A stretch of DNA of 64,000 bases from CAZKCI01 sp964551475 (GCA_964551475.1 CAZKCI010000046.1:1-64000); one strand, 5' to 3'. Positions 9,109 through 16,502 are shown, numbered from the stretch's first letter. Notes: generated from the letters alone by a model not told the origin. Numbers and translations are program-made.

Positions 9109-9614
9109 GGATTGGCCGCCGACGCCCGATAGCGGCGGCGCTCGTCTTCGCTCAGAGACTGAAAGTTTTCGGCCTTCAGCTTCTGAAACTCCTTGTCCCC
9201 TATCTGGACCATGGACTTGACCCCCCGCCGGAACTCCTCCGCCTCCTGGCGCTGGAGCAAGCGGGCGTCGGTCACCGCCTGGGGGCTGCCGGCGAGAAAA
9301 CGCTTCAGGAAACTGGTGTCCTGCTCCAGGATCTCCTCATGCTCGACCAGGAATTTGACCGCCCGGGCGGAATCGAGGATCACCCGGAGAAACTTGGTGA
9401 AATCGCGCTCCCGCTGGCTTCCCATCACTCCGCAGAGGGCGCTGGCGGCGGCAGCGTTCGCCCGCTCCAGATTTTCGACCATCGATCCGGTGATCTTCTT
9501 GCGGGAAGCGAGCGGGCGGCCTTCGAACGAATACTTGAGCAGGCCGAGAAACTTCTCGTAGTATCCGTCCCGGAGCGCCAGGTGAATCGGGCGGTTGATG
9601 TTCACCATGCCCAT
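9105..9614 (-). CDS. Conserved-looking hypothetical protein
   Basis: A 169-residue, mostly helical, charged protein that I do not recognise. It starts MGMVNINRPIHLALRDGYYEK, has a central RVILDSARAVKFLVEHEEIL, and a Gln/Lys/Glu-rich C-terminal half (KLKAENFQSLSEDERRRYR). It has no signal peptide or membrane helix. GAGGAAAATTTT precedes the ATG at 9614. It is the first gene of a tightly overlapping trio with Minf_1886 and the M16 peptidase, so a shared process is likely, but which one is not visible. Confidence 0.7.
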   Translation of the reverse strand: MGMVNINRPIHLALRDGYYEKFLGLLKYSFEGRPLASRKKITGSMVENLERANAAAASALCGVMGSQRERDFTKFLRVILDSARAVKFLVEHEEILEQDTSFLKRFLAGSPQAVTDARLLQRQEAEEFRRGVKSMVQIGDKEFQKLKAENFQSLSEDERRRYRASAANP

Positions 9615-9670
9615 AAAATTTTCCTCAGGATAATTTTAGGTTCGATCCGATGCTGATTTTATCACCGCGG

Positions 9671-10204
9671 TCAACGGCAATGCTTGACCGCGCGATTATC
9701 CCGAGAGCGGGGACTTATCGCGCACTCGCTGGCCCGGCCTTGGAGCACATCCAGGGCATGGGGAAGGATATCCCGAAGCTTCTCCCATCCCTCGGCCACC
9801 GCGCGGGGGCTGCCGGGGAGGTTGACGATGAGGCTTCTCCCACGGACGCCCGCCTTCCCCCGGGAGAGGACGGCCGAGGGCTTTTTTTCGTAACCGGTGA
9901 AACGGAGCATCTCGGCGATTCCGGGGACCTCTTTCTCGATCACGGCGGCGGTCGCTTCCGGAGTGACGTCCCGGGGGGAAAGGCCCGTCCCGCCCGAGGT
10001 GAGAACGAGGTCGAGCTTTTTTCGGTCTGTCCAATCGATCAGCAGACCGCTTAGGCGCTCGCGCTCGTCCGCGATGACCAGGACCTCATCAGCTTCCCAG
10101 CCCGCCTCCGAGACCAGCCTTTGGAGGAGCGGGCCGCTGGCATCCTCCCGTTCGCCGCGGGAAGCCTTGTCGCTCACGATGATGATCCCGACTTTCATGG
10201 CCAT
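9671..10204 (-). CDS. mog: Molybdopterin adenylyltransferase (Mog/MoaB family)
   Basis: A 177-residue MPT-binding-domain protein. It shows VGIIIVSDKASRGEREDASGP at the N-terminus, TSGGTGLSPRDVTPEAT (the pterin/ATP loop), and INLPGSP-like VNLPGSPRAV near residue 150. It activates molybdopterin by adenylation before metal insertion. It is the last gene of the minus-strand moaA-moaC-mog set. The start is ATG at 10204, or ATG at 10198 two codons later. A 9-bp repeat occupies the region where its ribosome site should be. Confidence 0.9.
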   Translation of the reverse strand: MAMKVGIIIVSDKASRGEREDASGPLLQRLVSEAGWEADEVLVIADERERLSGLLIDWTDRKKLDLVLTSGGTGLSPRDVTPEATAAVIEKEVPGIAEMLRFTGYEKKPSAVLSRGKAGVRGRSLIVNLPGSPRAVAEGWEKLRDILPHALDVLQGRASECAISPRSRDNRAVKHCR

Positions 10205-10256
10205 GGAGGCAATGGACGTTATGGACGATATGGACTCAATGGACGTTATGGACCTA
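10203..10256. repeat. Six-copy 9-bp array (ATGGACnnn)
   Basis: Six consecutive 9-bp units fill 10203-10256: ATGGAGGCA, ATGGACGTT, ATGGACGAT, ATGGACTCA, ATGGACGTT, ATGGACCTA. They fill the whole gap between the mog start and the moaC stop. The same unit family recurs at 22913-22939. On the coding strand the units read as GTCCAT repeats and replace any recognisable ribosome binding site of mog. Confidence 0.92.
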
Positions 10257-10802
10257 TAAAAAACCCGCCTCTACGCTCCTCTTCCCTTGCCTGCCCCGCG
10301 ACGGATGTCCGAAGAACATTCGTTTCGCGGGGTTACCCGTGCTGTCCCCCTTGCTCTTCTCCACTACGCGGATCCCCCCGATCACCATGGTCCTGTCCAC
10401 CGCCTTGACCATGTCGTAGACCGTCAGGGCCGCCGCGGCCACCGCCGCCAGCGCCTCCATTTCCACGCCGGTCTTCGCCTCGGTCTTCACCTCGGCCGCG
10501 ATGCCGACCGTCCCTTTCCCCCGGTCGGCGGAGAGTTCCACGCCGATGGCGGTGATCGGGAGGGGGTGGCAGAGGGGGATGATCTCCGAGGCCTTCTTCG
10601 CCCCCATGATCCCGGCCAGGCGGGCGGCGGCGAAGACGTCCCCCTTGGCGATCTTCTGGCGGAGGATCAAGCCGAGCGTCGCGGGCTTCATCCGGATGGT
10701 CCCCGCCGCCACCGCGCGGCGGAAGACGGGGGGCTTCAGGGTGACGTCGACCATTTTGATTTTTCCCTGTTCGTCTATGTGAGTCAACCCGGACTTCTTC
10801 AT
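10254..10802 (-). CDS. moaC: Cyclic pyranopterin monophosphate synthase
   Basis: A 182-residue MoaC. It begins with LTHIDEQGKIKMVDV and contains KGDVFAAARLAGIMGAKK, IIPLCHPLPIT, VGIAAEVKTEAKTGVEMEAL and KAVDRTMVIG, which together hold the catalytic Lys/His and substrate-binding residues. It converts the MoaA product to cyclic pyranopterin monophosphate. The tail after GGIRVVEKSKGDS carries about 22 extra basic residues beyond the usual end. It sits 46 bp after moaA and 49 bp before mog. Confidence 0.95.
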   Translation of the reverse strand: MKKSGLTHIDEQGKIKMVDVTLKPPVFRRAVAAGTIRMKPATLGLILRQKIAKGDVFAAARLAGIMGAKKASEIIPLCHPLPITAIGVELSADRGKGTVGIAAEVKTEAKTGVEMEALAAVAAAALTVYDMVKAVDRTMVIGGIRVVEKSKGDSTGNPAKRMFFGHPSRGRQGKRSVEAGFL

Positions 10803-10848
10803 TTCTCGTCACCCCTTGTCATCCGCGCGGATGAAAGCGCGGGAAAAA

Positions 10849-11823
10849 TCAACCGCCGATCGAGACCATCTTCCTCCGCGACACACCCGTCTCCCCGAAG
10901 CGGTGGGAGGCGGGCTTGGCGGCGATCGCTTGAGCCAGAAGCGCGCCGATCTCTCTCTCCCCTGCCCCGCCCCTCAGGGCGGAACGGAGATCGACCTCCC
11001 GGTCGGAGGAGAGGCACGGCCGGAGCTTCCCCTCCGCGGTCAGGCGGACGCGGTTGCAGGAACGGCAGAAAACGGAGCTGATCGGGGCGATGAAGCCGAT
11101 CAGGAGGCGGCCGTCCCGGGAGCGGAAATACTCCGCCGGTCCGCAGCCCGGTTTCGTCCCTTCCGTCTCCAGGGGGATCCGTTGCTCGATCGTCCGGCGC
11201 AAATCGGAGACCGGGAGGTAGCGGTCCTCCCCTGCCACCGTCGCTACGCTCACCGGCATCAGCTCGATGAAGCGGATGGGATGGCCGCCCGCCCGGGCGT
11301 AGTCGAGGAGGTCGAAGACCTCGGCGTCGTTGATCCCCTTCAAGACCACCGCATTGAGCTTGAGCGCGGCAAAACCGGCGGAACGGGCGGCCGAGAGCCC
11401 CCGGAGGACCTTCGTGAGGTCCCCGCCCCGCGTGATCCGGCGGAATGTCTCCGGATGGACCGAGTCGAGGCTGACGTTCAGGCGGCCGATCCCGGCCTTC
11501 TTGAGATCGGCCGCGAGACCCTCCAGACGGATGCCGTTGGTGGTGAGCGTCAGGTCCTCGATCCCCGGCGTCTTCCCCATCTCTCGGACCAAGTCGAGTA
11601 TGCCCTTGCGGACCAGGGGCTCCCCGCCGGTCAGGCGGAAGTGGCTGATCCCGAGCGGGACCGCCGCCCGGACCACCTTGAGAATCTCCTCGAAGGTGAG
11701 GATGTCCCCGTGCGCCATCTTGGCCACACCCTCCGGGGGCATGCAGTAGAGGCAACGGAGGTCGCAGCGGTCGGTGACCGAGATCCGGAGGTAATCGATT
11801 TTTCGAGTTCCGGGAGAGGGCAT
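10849..11823 (-). CDS. moaA: GTP 3',8-cyclase (radical SAM)
   Basis: A 324-residue MoaA. The radical SAM cluster motif is C20-x3-C24-x2-C27, followed by MPPEGV. TGGEPLVRKGILDLV is the SAM-binding stretch. The second 4Fe-4S site is CRSCNRVRLTAEGKLRPC, and the C-terminus keeps the essential Gly-Gly (MVSIGG). It carries out the first step of molybdenum cofactor synthesis and is the first gene of a moaA-moaC-mog operon. No molybdoenzyme or moaD/moaE lies in the window, so the rest of the pathway must be elsewhere. Confidence 0.96.
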   Translation of the reverse strand: MPSPGTRKIDYLRISVTDRCDLRCLYCMPPEGVAKMAHGDILTFEEILKVVRAAVPLGISHFRLTGGEPLVRKGILDLVREMGKTPGIEDLTLTTNGIRLEGLAADLKKAGIGRLNVSLDSVHPETFRRITRGGDLTKVLRGLSAARSAGFAALKLNAVVLKGINDAEVFDLLDYARAGGHPIRFIELMPVSVATVAGEDRYLPVSDLRRTIEQRIPLETEGTKPGCGPAEYFRSRDGRLLIGFIAPISSVFCRSCNRVRLTAEGKLRPCLSSDREVDLRSALRGGAGEREIGALLAQAIAAKPASHRFGETGVSRRKMVSIGG

Positions 11824-11860
11824 GGCGTGAAGGATATCCTTTCCGCCGCGCGGGGGGCGG

Positions 11861-12148
11861 CTATTTCCCTCTCGGGCGGCGGCGCTCGGCCTGAAGGCCC
11901 CAGGCCAGATAGATCTTGGCCAGGCTCTGATAGGGGATGTCCCGCTTGTTGGCCAGGATCTTCAGCTCGTCGAGCATGTCCTCGGGAAGACGGATGGAGA
12001 TCGACCTCAGGGACGGACGGAGGTTGGGAAAGAATGCCCGCTTCGCGGGCGCCGTTTCGAAATAGTCCAACGGCGAATGGGTCGACCAGAACTTCCGCTC
12101 CTGGTCCTCGTTCTTGAAAGCCCTACTCTTGCCGGCCGGCGGCTTCAT
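11861..12148 (-). CDS. brnA: BrnA-type antitoxin (CopG/ribbon-helix-helix)
   Basis: A 95-residue protein with a C-terminal ribbon-helix-helix: RSISIRLPEDMLDELKILAN (about 49-68), then QSLAKIYLAWGLQAE. The N-terminal half (FWSTHSPLDYFETAPAKRA) is the toxin-wrapping region usual for BrnA-like antitoxins. It overlaps the 3' end of brnT by 26 nt in a different frame, the standard toxin-first order of the family. It should bind BrnT and repress the shared promoter at 12435-12463. Confidence 0.87.
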   Translation of the reverse strand: MKPPAGKSRAFKNEDQERKFWSTHSPLDYFETAPAKRAFFPNLRPSLRSISIRLPEDMLDELKILANKRDIPYQSLAKIYLAWGLQAERRRPRGK

Positions 12149-12428
12149 GGTATCGTCTCTCTGTTGCGTTCATGTCCCGCGCCGAAATGACGCGGATCCG
12201 ATCGCGCCGACGGGTGAAAACAACCGTGAGCCGCCGGCCCGCGTCCGTCCTCCCGAAAGCGGCCCAACGGTTTTCCGCCAACGAGTGCTGGGGATCGTCC
12301 AGGATGAACAGGGGCGCGTTAAAAAAGACCTGCTCGCACTCCCAGGCTTCCACCCGGTGTTGGCGGTTCTTCTCGCGGTTTCCTTCGTCCCAGTCGAAAC
12401 CCGTAAACTCCGGATAACCTCTGATCAT
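12123..12428 (-). CDS. brnT: BrnT-type toxin (RNase)
   Basis: A 101-residue BrnT/PF04365 protein: FTGFDWDEGNREKNRQHRV at the N-terminus, WECEQVFFNAPLFILDD, a central GRTDAGRRLTVVFT beta pair, and the hallmark RIRVISARDMNATERRYHE near the C-terminus. The family are RelE-fold ribonucleases that stop translation. The ATG at 12428 lies only about 7 bp from the predicted -10 box, so the mRNA may be almost leaderless. Confidence 0.92.
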   Translation of the reverse strand: MIRGYPEFTGFDWDEGNREKNRQHRVEAWECEQVFFNAPLFILDDPQHSLAENRWAAFGRTDAGRRLTVVFTRRRDRIRVISARDMNATERRYHEAAGRQE

Positions 12429-12434
12429 AGCGGC

Positions 12435-12463
12435 AATGTATATTTCCTAGATATACATGTCAA
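12435..12463 (-). promoter_or_regulatory. brnTA promoter with operator palindrome in the spacer
   Basis: On the minus strand TTGACA (12463-12458) and TACATT (12440-12435) are separated by exactly 17 bp. The spacer plus part of the -10 box form an inverted repeat TGTATAT-N7-ATATACA (12437-12457). A dimeric ribbon-helix-helix repressor such as BrnA bound there would block RNA polymerase. This is sequence-level inference. Confidence 0.75.
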
Positions 12464-12583
12464 GAAGCAAACACCGGGGAATAAAGGATTGCACAATACC
12501 GGATTGCTCGGTTGACAAGCCCGCGTGCGATCGGGCAAACTCATGCGGCTTCGCCGGTTTCCGCGGGAGGCCGGAGCCGCGCT

Positions 12584-13522
12584 ATGGCCAGAGACGCCAG
12601 GATTCCCTCGAGAACGGTCGCGGCCGTTTCCTACGACTCCCGTATCCTTCTCCTTCTGAAAAAGCATAACCACCGGGGATATGTCCTGAACCAGTTCGGG
12701 AAGGCGATCGACGTCCACCTTCCCTCGGGCGATCTGATTACCCTGGTCCCGGAAGCCTCTCTCAACGGCCCCGGTTTCGTCTGCCTCCCGTCCTGGCCCG
12801 TCGGCAGGTTCAGGGAGGCAGGGATACGGATCCCGGAAGTCGCTCACTTCATCTCCCCCGCCGGCGAAACGCAAAATGGGCCGCCCGCCGGCTTGATTGT
12901 CGATCTCCGCAGCGCCCGGCCCTGGCTGCCTCCCCCCTTTCCCCGACCCCCTTCTCACCTATCCGCGCTGAAGAATGTGGCCGCCTCCTTGTTCCACGAT
13001 TGCCCTCCTCCTGGTCGGTATCGCTATCGGCTCGGACGATTCCTTCCTCCCGGACGGCTGGACTATGAGCTGAAAGCACGGACGGAGTCTTTGCTGAACA
13101 GCATCCGAAGCCAACAGATAGGCGATTTTGAAAACGCCTTCATCGCGCTCCTGGGATTGGGGATCGGCCTGACTCCTTCCGGCGACGATTTCCTCGCCGG
13201 AGCTCTGGCCGCCGCCTGGTGGCTCCAGGGGACTCGACCTGCCGACTTTCTGCGGGAGGAGGCGGCGAAGCTGATCGCGCGCCACGGGGAGAAGACCACC
13301 CCGGTGAGCCGCCATTTCCTTTCCGCCGCGGCCGAGGGAGTCTTCTGCGAGTTCGTCTACCGATTCCTGGAGTCTTTGCGCACGGGCGATAACCAGTCGA
13401 TCGCCCGCTGGACGGAATACATTCGGGGCTGGGGGGCGACTTCCGGGTCCTGGCTCCTCCACGGCTTCGCCTCCACCGCCGCGGCGCTCATCGGGATCGG
13501 CGAAAATTCTCACCGCGAATAA
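12584..13522 (+). CDS. AllH/DUF2877 family protein (oxamate carbamoyltransferase subunit-like)
   Basis: A 312-residue protein with the DUF2877 signature IALLGLGIGLTPSGDDFLAGALAA (near 191-214 of this reading), seen in AllH-type proteins, and a C-terminal WLLHGFASTAAALIGIG. E. coli AllH works with AllF/AllG in oxamate carbamoyl transfer, but those partners are absent here, so the role is uncertain. The ATG at 12584 follows GGGAGGCCGG. An earlier in-frame start would add about 24 non-conserved residues. A TTGACA at 12512-12517 may be its -35 box. Confidence 0.75.
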   Translation: MARDARIPSRTVAAVSYDSRILLLLKKHNHRGYVLNQFGKAIDVHLPSGDLITLVPEASLNGPGFVCLPSWPVGRFREAGIRIPEVAHFISPAGETQNGPPAGLIVDLRSARPWLPPPFPRPPSHLSALKNVAASLFHDCPPPGRYRYRLGRFLPPGRLDYELKARTESLLNSIRSQQIGDFENAFIALLGLGIGLTPSGDDFLAGALAAAWWLQGTRPADFLREEAAKLIARHGEKTTPVSRHFLSAAAEGVFCEFVYRFLESLRTGDNQSIARWTEYIRGWGATSGSWLLHGFASTAAALIGIGENSHRE

Positions 13523-13625
13523 CGCGCGCTGGCCAGCCGCAGCGCGAGAGTACGAAGGTGGGAATCTTCGCGAATCGGCCCAACTAAGGCTTTTTCATCC
13601 TCCGAAGATGCAGAACGGCAGCCAC

Positions 13626-13985
13626 CTACTCAATCGCATGCATATAATCTCGATACAGCACATCGGCGTCATAATTACCTTTCCACGGATGTACGCCGTT
13701 TAATGACTGTTCATCAATCCTCCCATAATCTTTCGCGCCGTACTCCTTCACCCAATCGGTCCCCATCCCATCCGCCATAAAGTAATTCTGACCTTTGATA
13801 TATTCGATCAACTGCTTGCTCATACGGTTCTGATACTCGTTTAAATTGATGATATTCATCCGATACACCTGCAGAGCCAAGCTCCCCTTCGGATCCCGCG
13901 TTTTGACCCACACATAGTAACCGGTTGAAATTCCCCCAGTAAAAATCCCGTGACGAGGGACACAACATATGCCATGAACTTTTTC
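13626..13985 (-). pseudogene. Remnant of an unidentified coding sequence
   Basis: An open minus-strand stretch whose downstream two-thirds looks like real protein (GGISTGYYVWVKTRDPKGS, then KGQNYFMADGMGTDWVKEYG and DYMHAIE at the end). Its upstream extension runs through the frame of the next gene with low-complexity Arg-rich sequence. Aromatic and Gly residues suggest an exported or surface protein C-terminus. I find no credible start. Codon use here is AT-richer than the surroundings, matching the decayed toxin locus beside it. It may be debris of a transferred segment. Confidence 0.4.
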
Positions 13986-14208
13986 ATCTAGCCTTGCCGT
14001 ATGATTTATCCCGGGATTCCGCCACCGCCATCGTCTGCGGATGGACCGGCATTTCCGTCTGATCCACGATCGTCCACAATACGGGGTCATCCTTAAGAAT
14101 GCGCAATGCCTTCTGATATCTCTCCCCCCAGGAAAGTCCCCGATCCTCTTGATCTATCCGGCCTCTGCGAGACCGCATCCAGTCCACCGCATCAAATTTT
14201 ATCTTCAT
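13984..14208 (-). CDS. Small antitoxin-like protein paired with PIN toxin
   Basis: A 74-residue protein starting MKIKFDAVDWMRSRRGRIDQ and continuing EDRGLSWGERYQKALRIL. The Met-Lys-x-Asp-Ala-x2-Trp-Met-Arg pattern is one I associate with small partners encoded directly after PIN-domain genes. It overlaps the PIN reading frame by 17 nt. The last 30 residues (after PVLWTIVDQ) look less conserved and may be frameshifted. Function as antitoxin is inferred from size and position. Confidence 0.55.
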   Translation of the reverse strand: MKIKFDAVDWMRSRRGRIDQEDRGLSWGERYQKALRILKDDPVLWTIVDQTEMPVHPQTMAVAESRDKSYGKAR

Positions 14209-14662
14209 AATCGAGAACCTCCCGGGGGCTCCTAATCTCCAACCTGCTGTAGCCTTGCTCGATATTGACGCCGTTGAAAAGACGAATTCTTCCGAGATTC
14301 ACAATGTGCCTGAAATTCCAACTGACCAAAACATCGGCGCGGCCGATCGTCGCCAGCGCCACATGCAGAGCGTCCGAAGCGCTCCCGGGGCCGACGACAC
14401 CACGCTGGAGATAGGCATCCGCCAGTTCGGCGGATGCCGCGCTATCCACGAGAACATTCATCCGCTCCTTCGGAATACTCAGCAAATGATCGCGCACAGC
14501 CTTGGGCGCGCCTTGCAGTTCGCGCAACGTATGCACCGACAGCAGAAGATCCTACCGGCCGGCTTGAAATCGTCGCCAAAGCGCCTTGCTGACCTCGGAG
14601 AATTCCGGGTCTTCACAGCCCCCGATTACGGACGCATCCACATAAATGCTGTAACGCCTCAT
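14192..14662 (-). pseudogene. PIN-domain toxin gene interrupted by an in-frame TAG
   Basis: Reading from ATG 14662 gives a PIN start (RRYSIYVDASVIGG, with the first catalytic Asp at residue 9) up to codon 36, then TAG at 14554-14552. The frame resumes unchanged with DLLLSVHTLRELQGAP and runs to SDALHVALATIGRADVLVSW and NFRHIVN, the late acidic site of PIN ribonucleases. No base is gained or lost, so one substitution made the stop. A GTG at 14536 could restart translation but would omit the catalytic N-terminus. Confidence 0.8.
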
Positions 14663-14757
14663 ACGCAAACCGCCTGGATATATTCTACCTTACAGACATT
14701 CTATCTCCAAGACAGAAATGCCCCTCCAACCATCCGCGGCGAGGCGGGTTCCCCTCC

Positions 14758-14819
14758 GTAGGCGCGGACCTTCAGGTCCGCACGGCAGACGTGCGTCGTC
14801 CCGGGAGGGGCGACGCTAC
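14758..14819. repeat. REP-like palindromic element bounded by GTAG and CTAC
   Basis: In the 291-bp gap between the PIN locus and galK. It begins GTAG (14758) and ends CTAC (14819). Inside is a perfect stem GCGGACCT-TC-AGGTCCGC followed by a second stem around GTCCCGGGAGGGGC. GTAG at the foot of a hairpin is the hallmark of REP sequences mobilised by REP-associated tyrosine transposases. No such transposase gene is in the window. The rest of the gap shows nothing further. Confidence 0.75.
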
Positions 14820-14953
14820 ACCCCATGGCCATTCGCGTGTATTCGAGAAGATTGGCGGCAAATAACTTCTGGGGACGCGGCAGGGGATAATCCGTGACAT
14901 CCGCGCCTGCGCGCTGAAGCGCTCCGGCGCGCAAGCGTGTCAATTCGTGAAAA

Positions 14954-16258
14954 TTAGTGGATGGTTTCGGCCGAGGCCCCGGCGGACGGGCGGCAGACGG
15001 TGATCTCCGGAAGCTTCTCGAAGCGGAGGGAGTAGGCCTCCGAGACGGCCGAACGGAAAGCCTCCACGGCCTCCTCCGCCACGAGACTCACCGTGCATCC
15101 CCCCAATCCCGCCCCGGTCAGGCGGGAACCGTAGACGCCCGGGACCCTCCGCGCCGCGCCGACCAGGCAGTCGAGCTCGGGTGAGGAGACCTCGTAAAGA
15201 TCCCGGCAACTCGCGTGGGAGGCGAACATCATCCGGCCGAAGCCCGCGAGATCCCCCTTCTTCAGCTTGGCCGCCGCGGAGAGCGTCCGCCGGAGCTCGT
15301 TCACCACGTGGGCGCAACGCTTCCCGATGACGGGGGGAAGGCGCGCGGCAAATTTCTTCAGGTCGGAGGGCGAGACGTCGCGCAGGGATTCTATCCCCGG
15401 AAGATATTTCCCGAGCCTCTCCACGCCTTCCTCGCATTCGGCTCGCCGGAGGTTGTACTGAACAGGCAAACCTTTGGTTCTGCCGCGGATCTCCGGCGGG
15501 GATCTTCGATCACCTTGGAGGCCGCTTCTGGGAAGCGGCGGTTTCGCCGCCCGCTCGCAGATCGGGCCTACAGCGGCACGCAAACGTGGAACTGCATCCG
15601 GATCGGCCCAGCTCCGGCGGACGCGGCTGTCGCAGACGGCGATCCGGACCGTATCCGGGAGGGGGATCTTTTCGTAGTCGAGATAGCGGCAGTCGAGGAG
15701 AAGTACCTGGCCGGCCTGGCCGAAGAGGGACGCGAACTGGTCCATGATCCCGCAGCGGACGCCGGCGAACTCGTTCTCCGCCTTCCGGCAGAGACGGGCC
15801 AGGTCGCGACGAACGAGCCTCGCGCGCGCGAGGCGGAGATAGGCCAGAGCGCAGGCGACTTCGAGCGCAGCCGAAGAGGACAGACCTCCCCCGATGGGGA
15901 CGTCTCCCCCGATCAGGAGGTCGCAGCCGGGCAGGATGATCCCCTCTTCCTCCAGAAGCCGGGCCACTCCCAGGGGATAGAGGGCCCAGTGGGGACGGAC
16001 GGAATGAGGCGCCTGATCGAGAGAAAGATCCGCCCGCTCTTTCCGGGCGAGCGAAACGATCCTCACTCTCCGGTCGCGGCGGGGACGGGCCAGAACGACG
16101 GCGGAGAGATCGATCGCCGCCGGCATAACGAAGCCGCCGTTGTAGTCGGCATGCGCCCCGATCAGGTTGATCCTGCCCGGGGCGCGGGAGAGGACCGCCG
16201 GGGGCCGCCCCCCGAAGGCGCGGGCGAATTCCCGGCCGAGCTGTCGTTGATCGGTCAT
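14954..16258 (-). CDS. galK: Galactokinase-like GHMP sugar kinase with internal insertion
   Basis: A 434-residue GHMP kinase, about 50 longer than usual GalK. Motif 1 is APGRINLIGAHADYNGGF, motif 2 is GGGLSSSAALEVA, the catalytic Asp is in GIMDQF, and motif 3 is TGAGLGGCTVSL. In galactokinases motif 1 reads GEHTDYN and the Glu contacts the sugar; here it is GAHADYN, so substrate choice may differ. Between VCDSRVRRS and YNLRRAECEEGV, normally a few residues apart, lie 50 extra codons (15461-15610) made of palindromic repeat DNA with no stop or frameshift. The gene is monocistronic; the palindrome region lies upstream. Confidence 0.85.
   Translation of the reverse strand: MTDQRQLGREFARAFGGRPPAVLSRAPGRINLIGAHADYNGGFVMPAAIDLSAVVLARPRRDRRVRIVSLARKERADLSLDQAPHSVRPHWALYPLGVARLLEEEGIILPGCDLLIGGDVPIGGGLSSSAALEVACALAYLRLARARLVRRDLARLCRKAENEFAGVRCGIMDQFASLFGQAGQVLLLDCRYLDYEKIPLPDTVRIAVCDSRVRRSWADPDAVPRLRAAVGPICERAAKPPLPRSGLQGDRRSPPEIRGRTKGLPVQYNLRRAECEEGVERLGKYLPGIESLRDVSPSDLKKFAARLPPVIGKRCAHVVNELRRTLSAAAKLKKGDLAGFGRMMFASHASCRDLYEVSSPELDCLVGAARRVPGVYGSRLTGAGLGGCTVSLVAEEAVEAFRSAVSEAYSLRFEKLPEITVCRPSAGASAETIH
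15461..15610. repeat. In-frame 150-bp insertion with REP-like palindrome inside galK
   Basis: The insertion separates two conserved GalK segments and is exactly 150 bp (50 codons). Its core 15517-15571 starts GGAG and ends CCTAC, with stems GCCGCTTC-TGG-GAAGCGGC and GGCGG-TTT-CGCCGCC. The same GTAGGCC...CGGCC arrangement occurs in the nucleotidyltransferase gene at 55940-55971. The exact borders are judged from where GalK homology stops and resumes. Confidence 0.75.
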
Positions 16259-16304
16259 GGGGCCGCTTCAGTCTTCCCGGTCGGCTTCCCCTGCTTCTTG
16301 ATTA

Positions 16305-16340
16305 ATAACACTTTCATTCCGATCGGAATGAAAGTGTTAT
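16305..16340. promoter_or_regulatory. Perfect 36-bp GATC-centred palindrome (1 of 3)
   Basis: ATAACACTTTCATTCC, then GATC, then its exact reverse complement. It is the first of three such sites whose centres are about 79 and 82 bp apart, in the gap between the divergent galK and the riboswitch gene. All share the core TCCGATCGGA. Operator array, cruciform or repeat element are all possible. Confidence 0.8.
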
Positions 16341-16381
16341 GCCGGGTCGACGACCGGCGGACGCCCTCCACCCCCGGCAGA

Positions 16382-16421
16382 TTTGGACAACTCGTGTCCG
16401 ATCGGACACGAGTTGTCCAAA
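16382..16421. promoter_or_regulatory. Perfect 40-bp GATC-centred palindrome (2 of 3)
   Basis: Left arm TTTGGACAACTCGTGTCC, centre GATC, right arm the exact reverse complement. Arm sequence differs from site 1 apart from the shared TCCGATCGGA core, so the perfect symmetry is maintained despite sequence divergence. That points to selection for the palindrome itself or to hairpin-templated conversion. Confidence 0.82.
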
Positions 16422-16464
16422 ACCCGGGCCCGGAGGAGAGCTGAACTTCCGTCCCAGGCGGATC

Positions 16465-16502
16465 TGGGACACTTTGTTTCCGATCGGAATGAACTTGTCC
16501 CA
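16465..16502. promoter_or_regulatory. Imperfect 38-bp GATC-centred palindrome (3 of 3)
   Basis: Left arm TGGGACACTTTGTTTCC, centre GATC, right arm GGAATGAACTTGTCCCA. The arms pair with four mismatches. Half-words are shared with sites 1 (ACACTTT, GGAATGAA) and 2 (TTGTCC), as though the three derive from one family. It lies 65 bp before the predicted riboswitch promoter. Confidence 0.7.
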
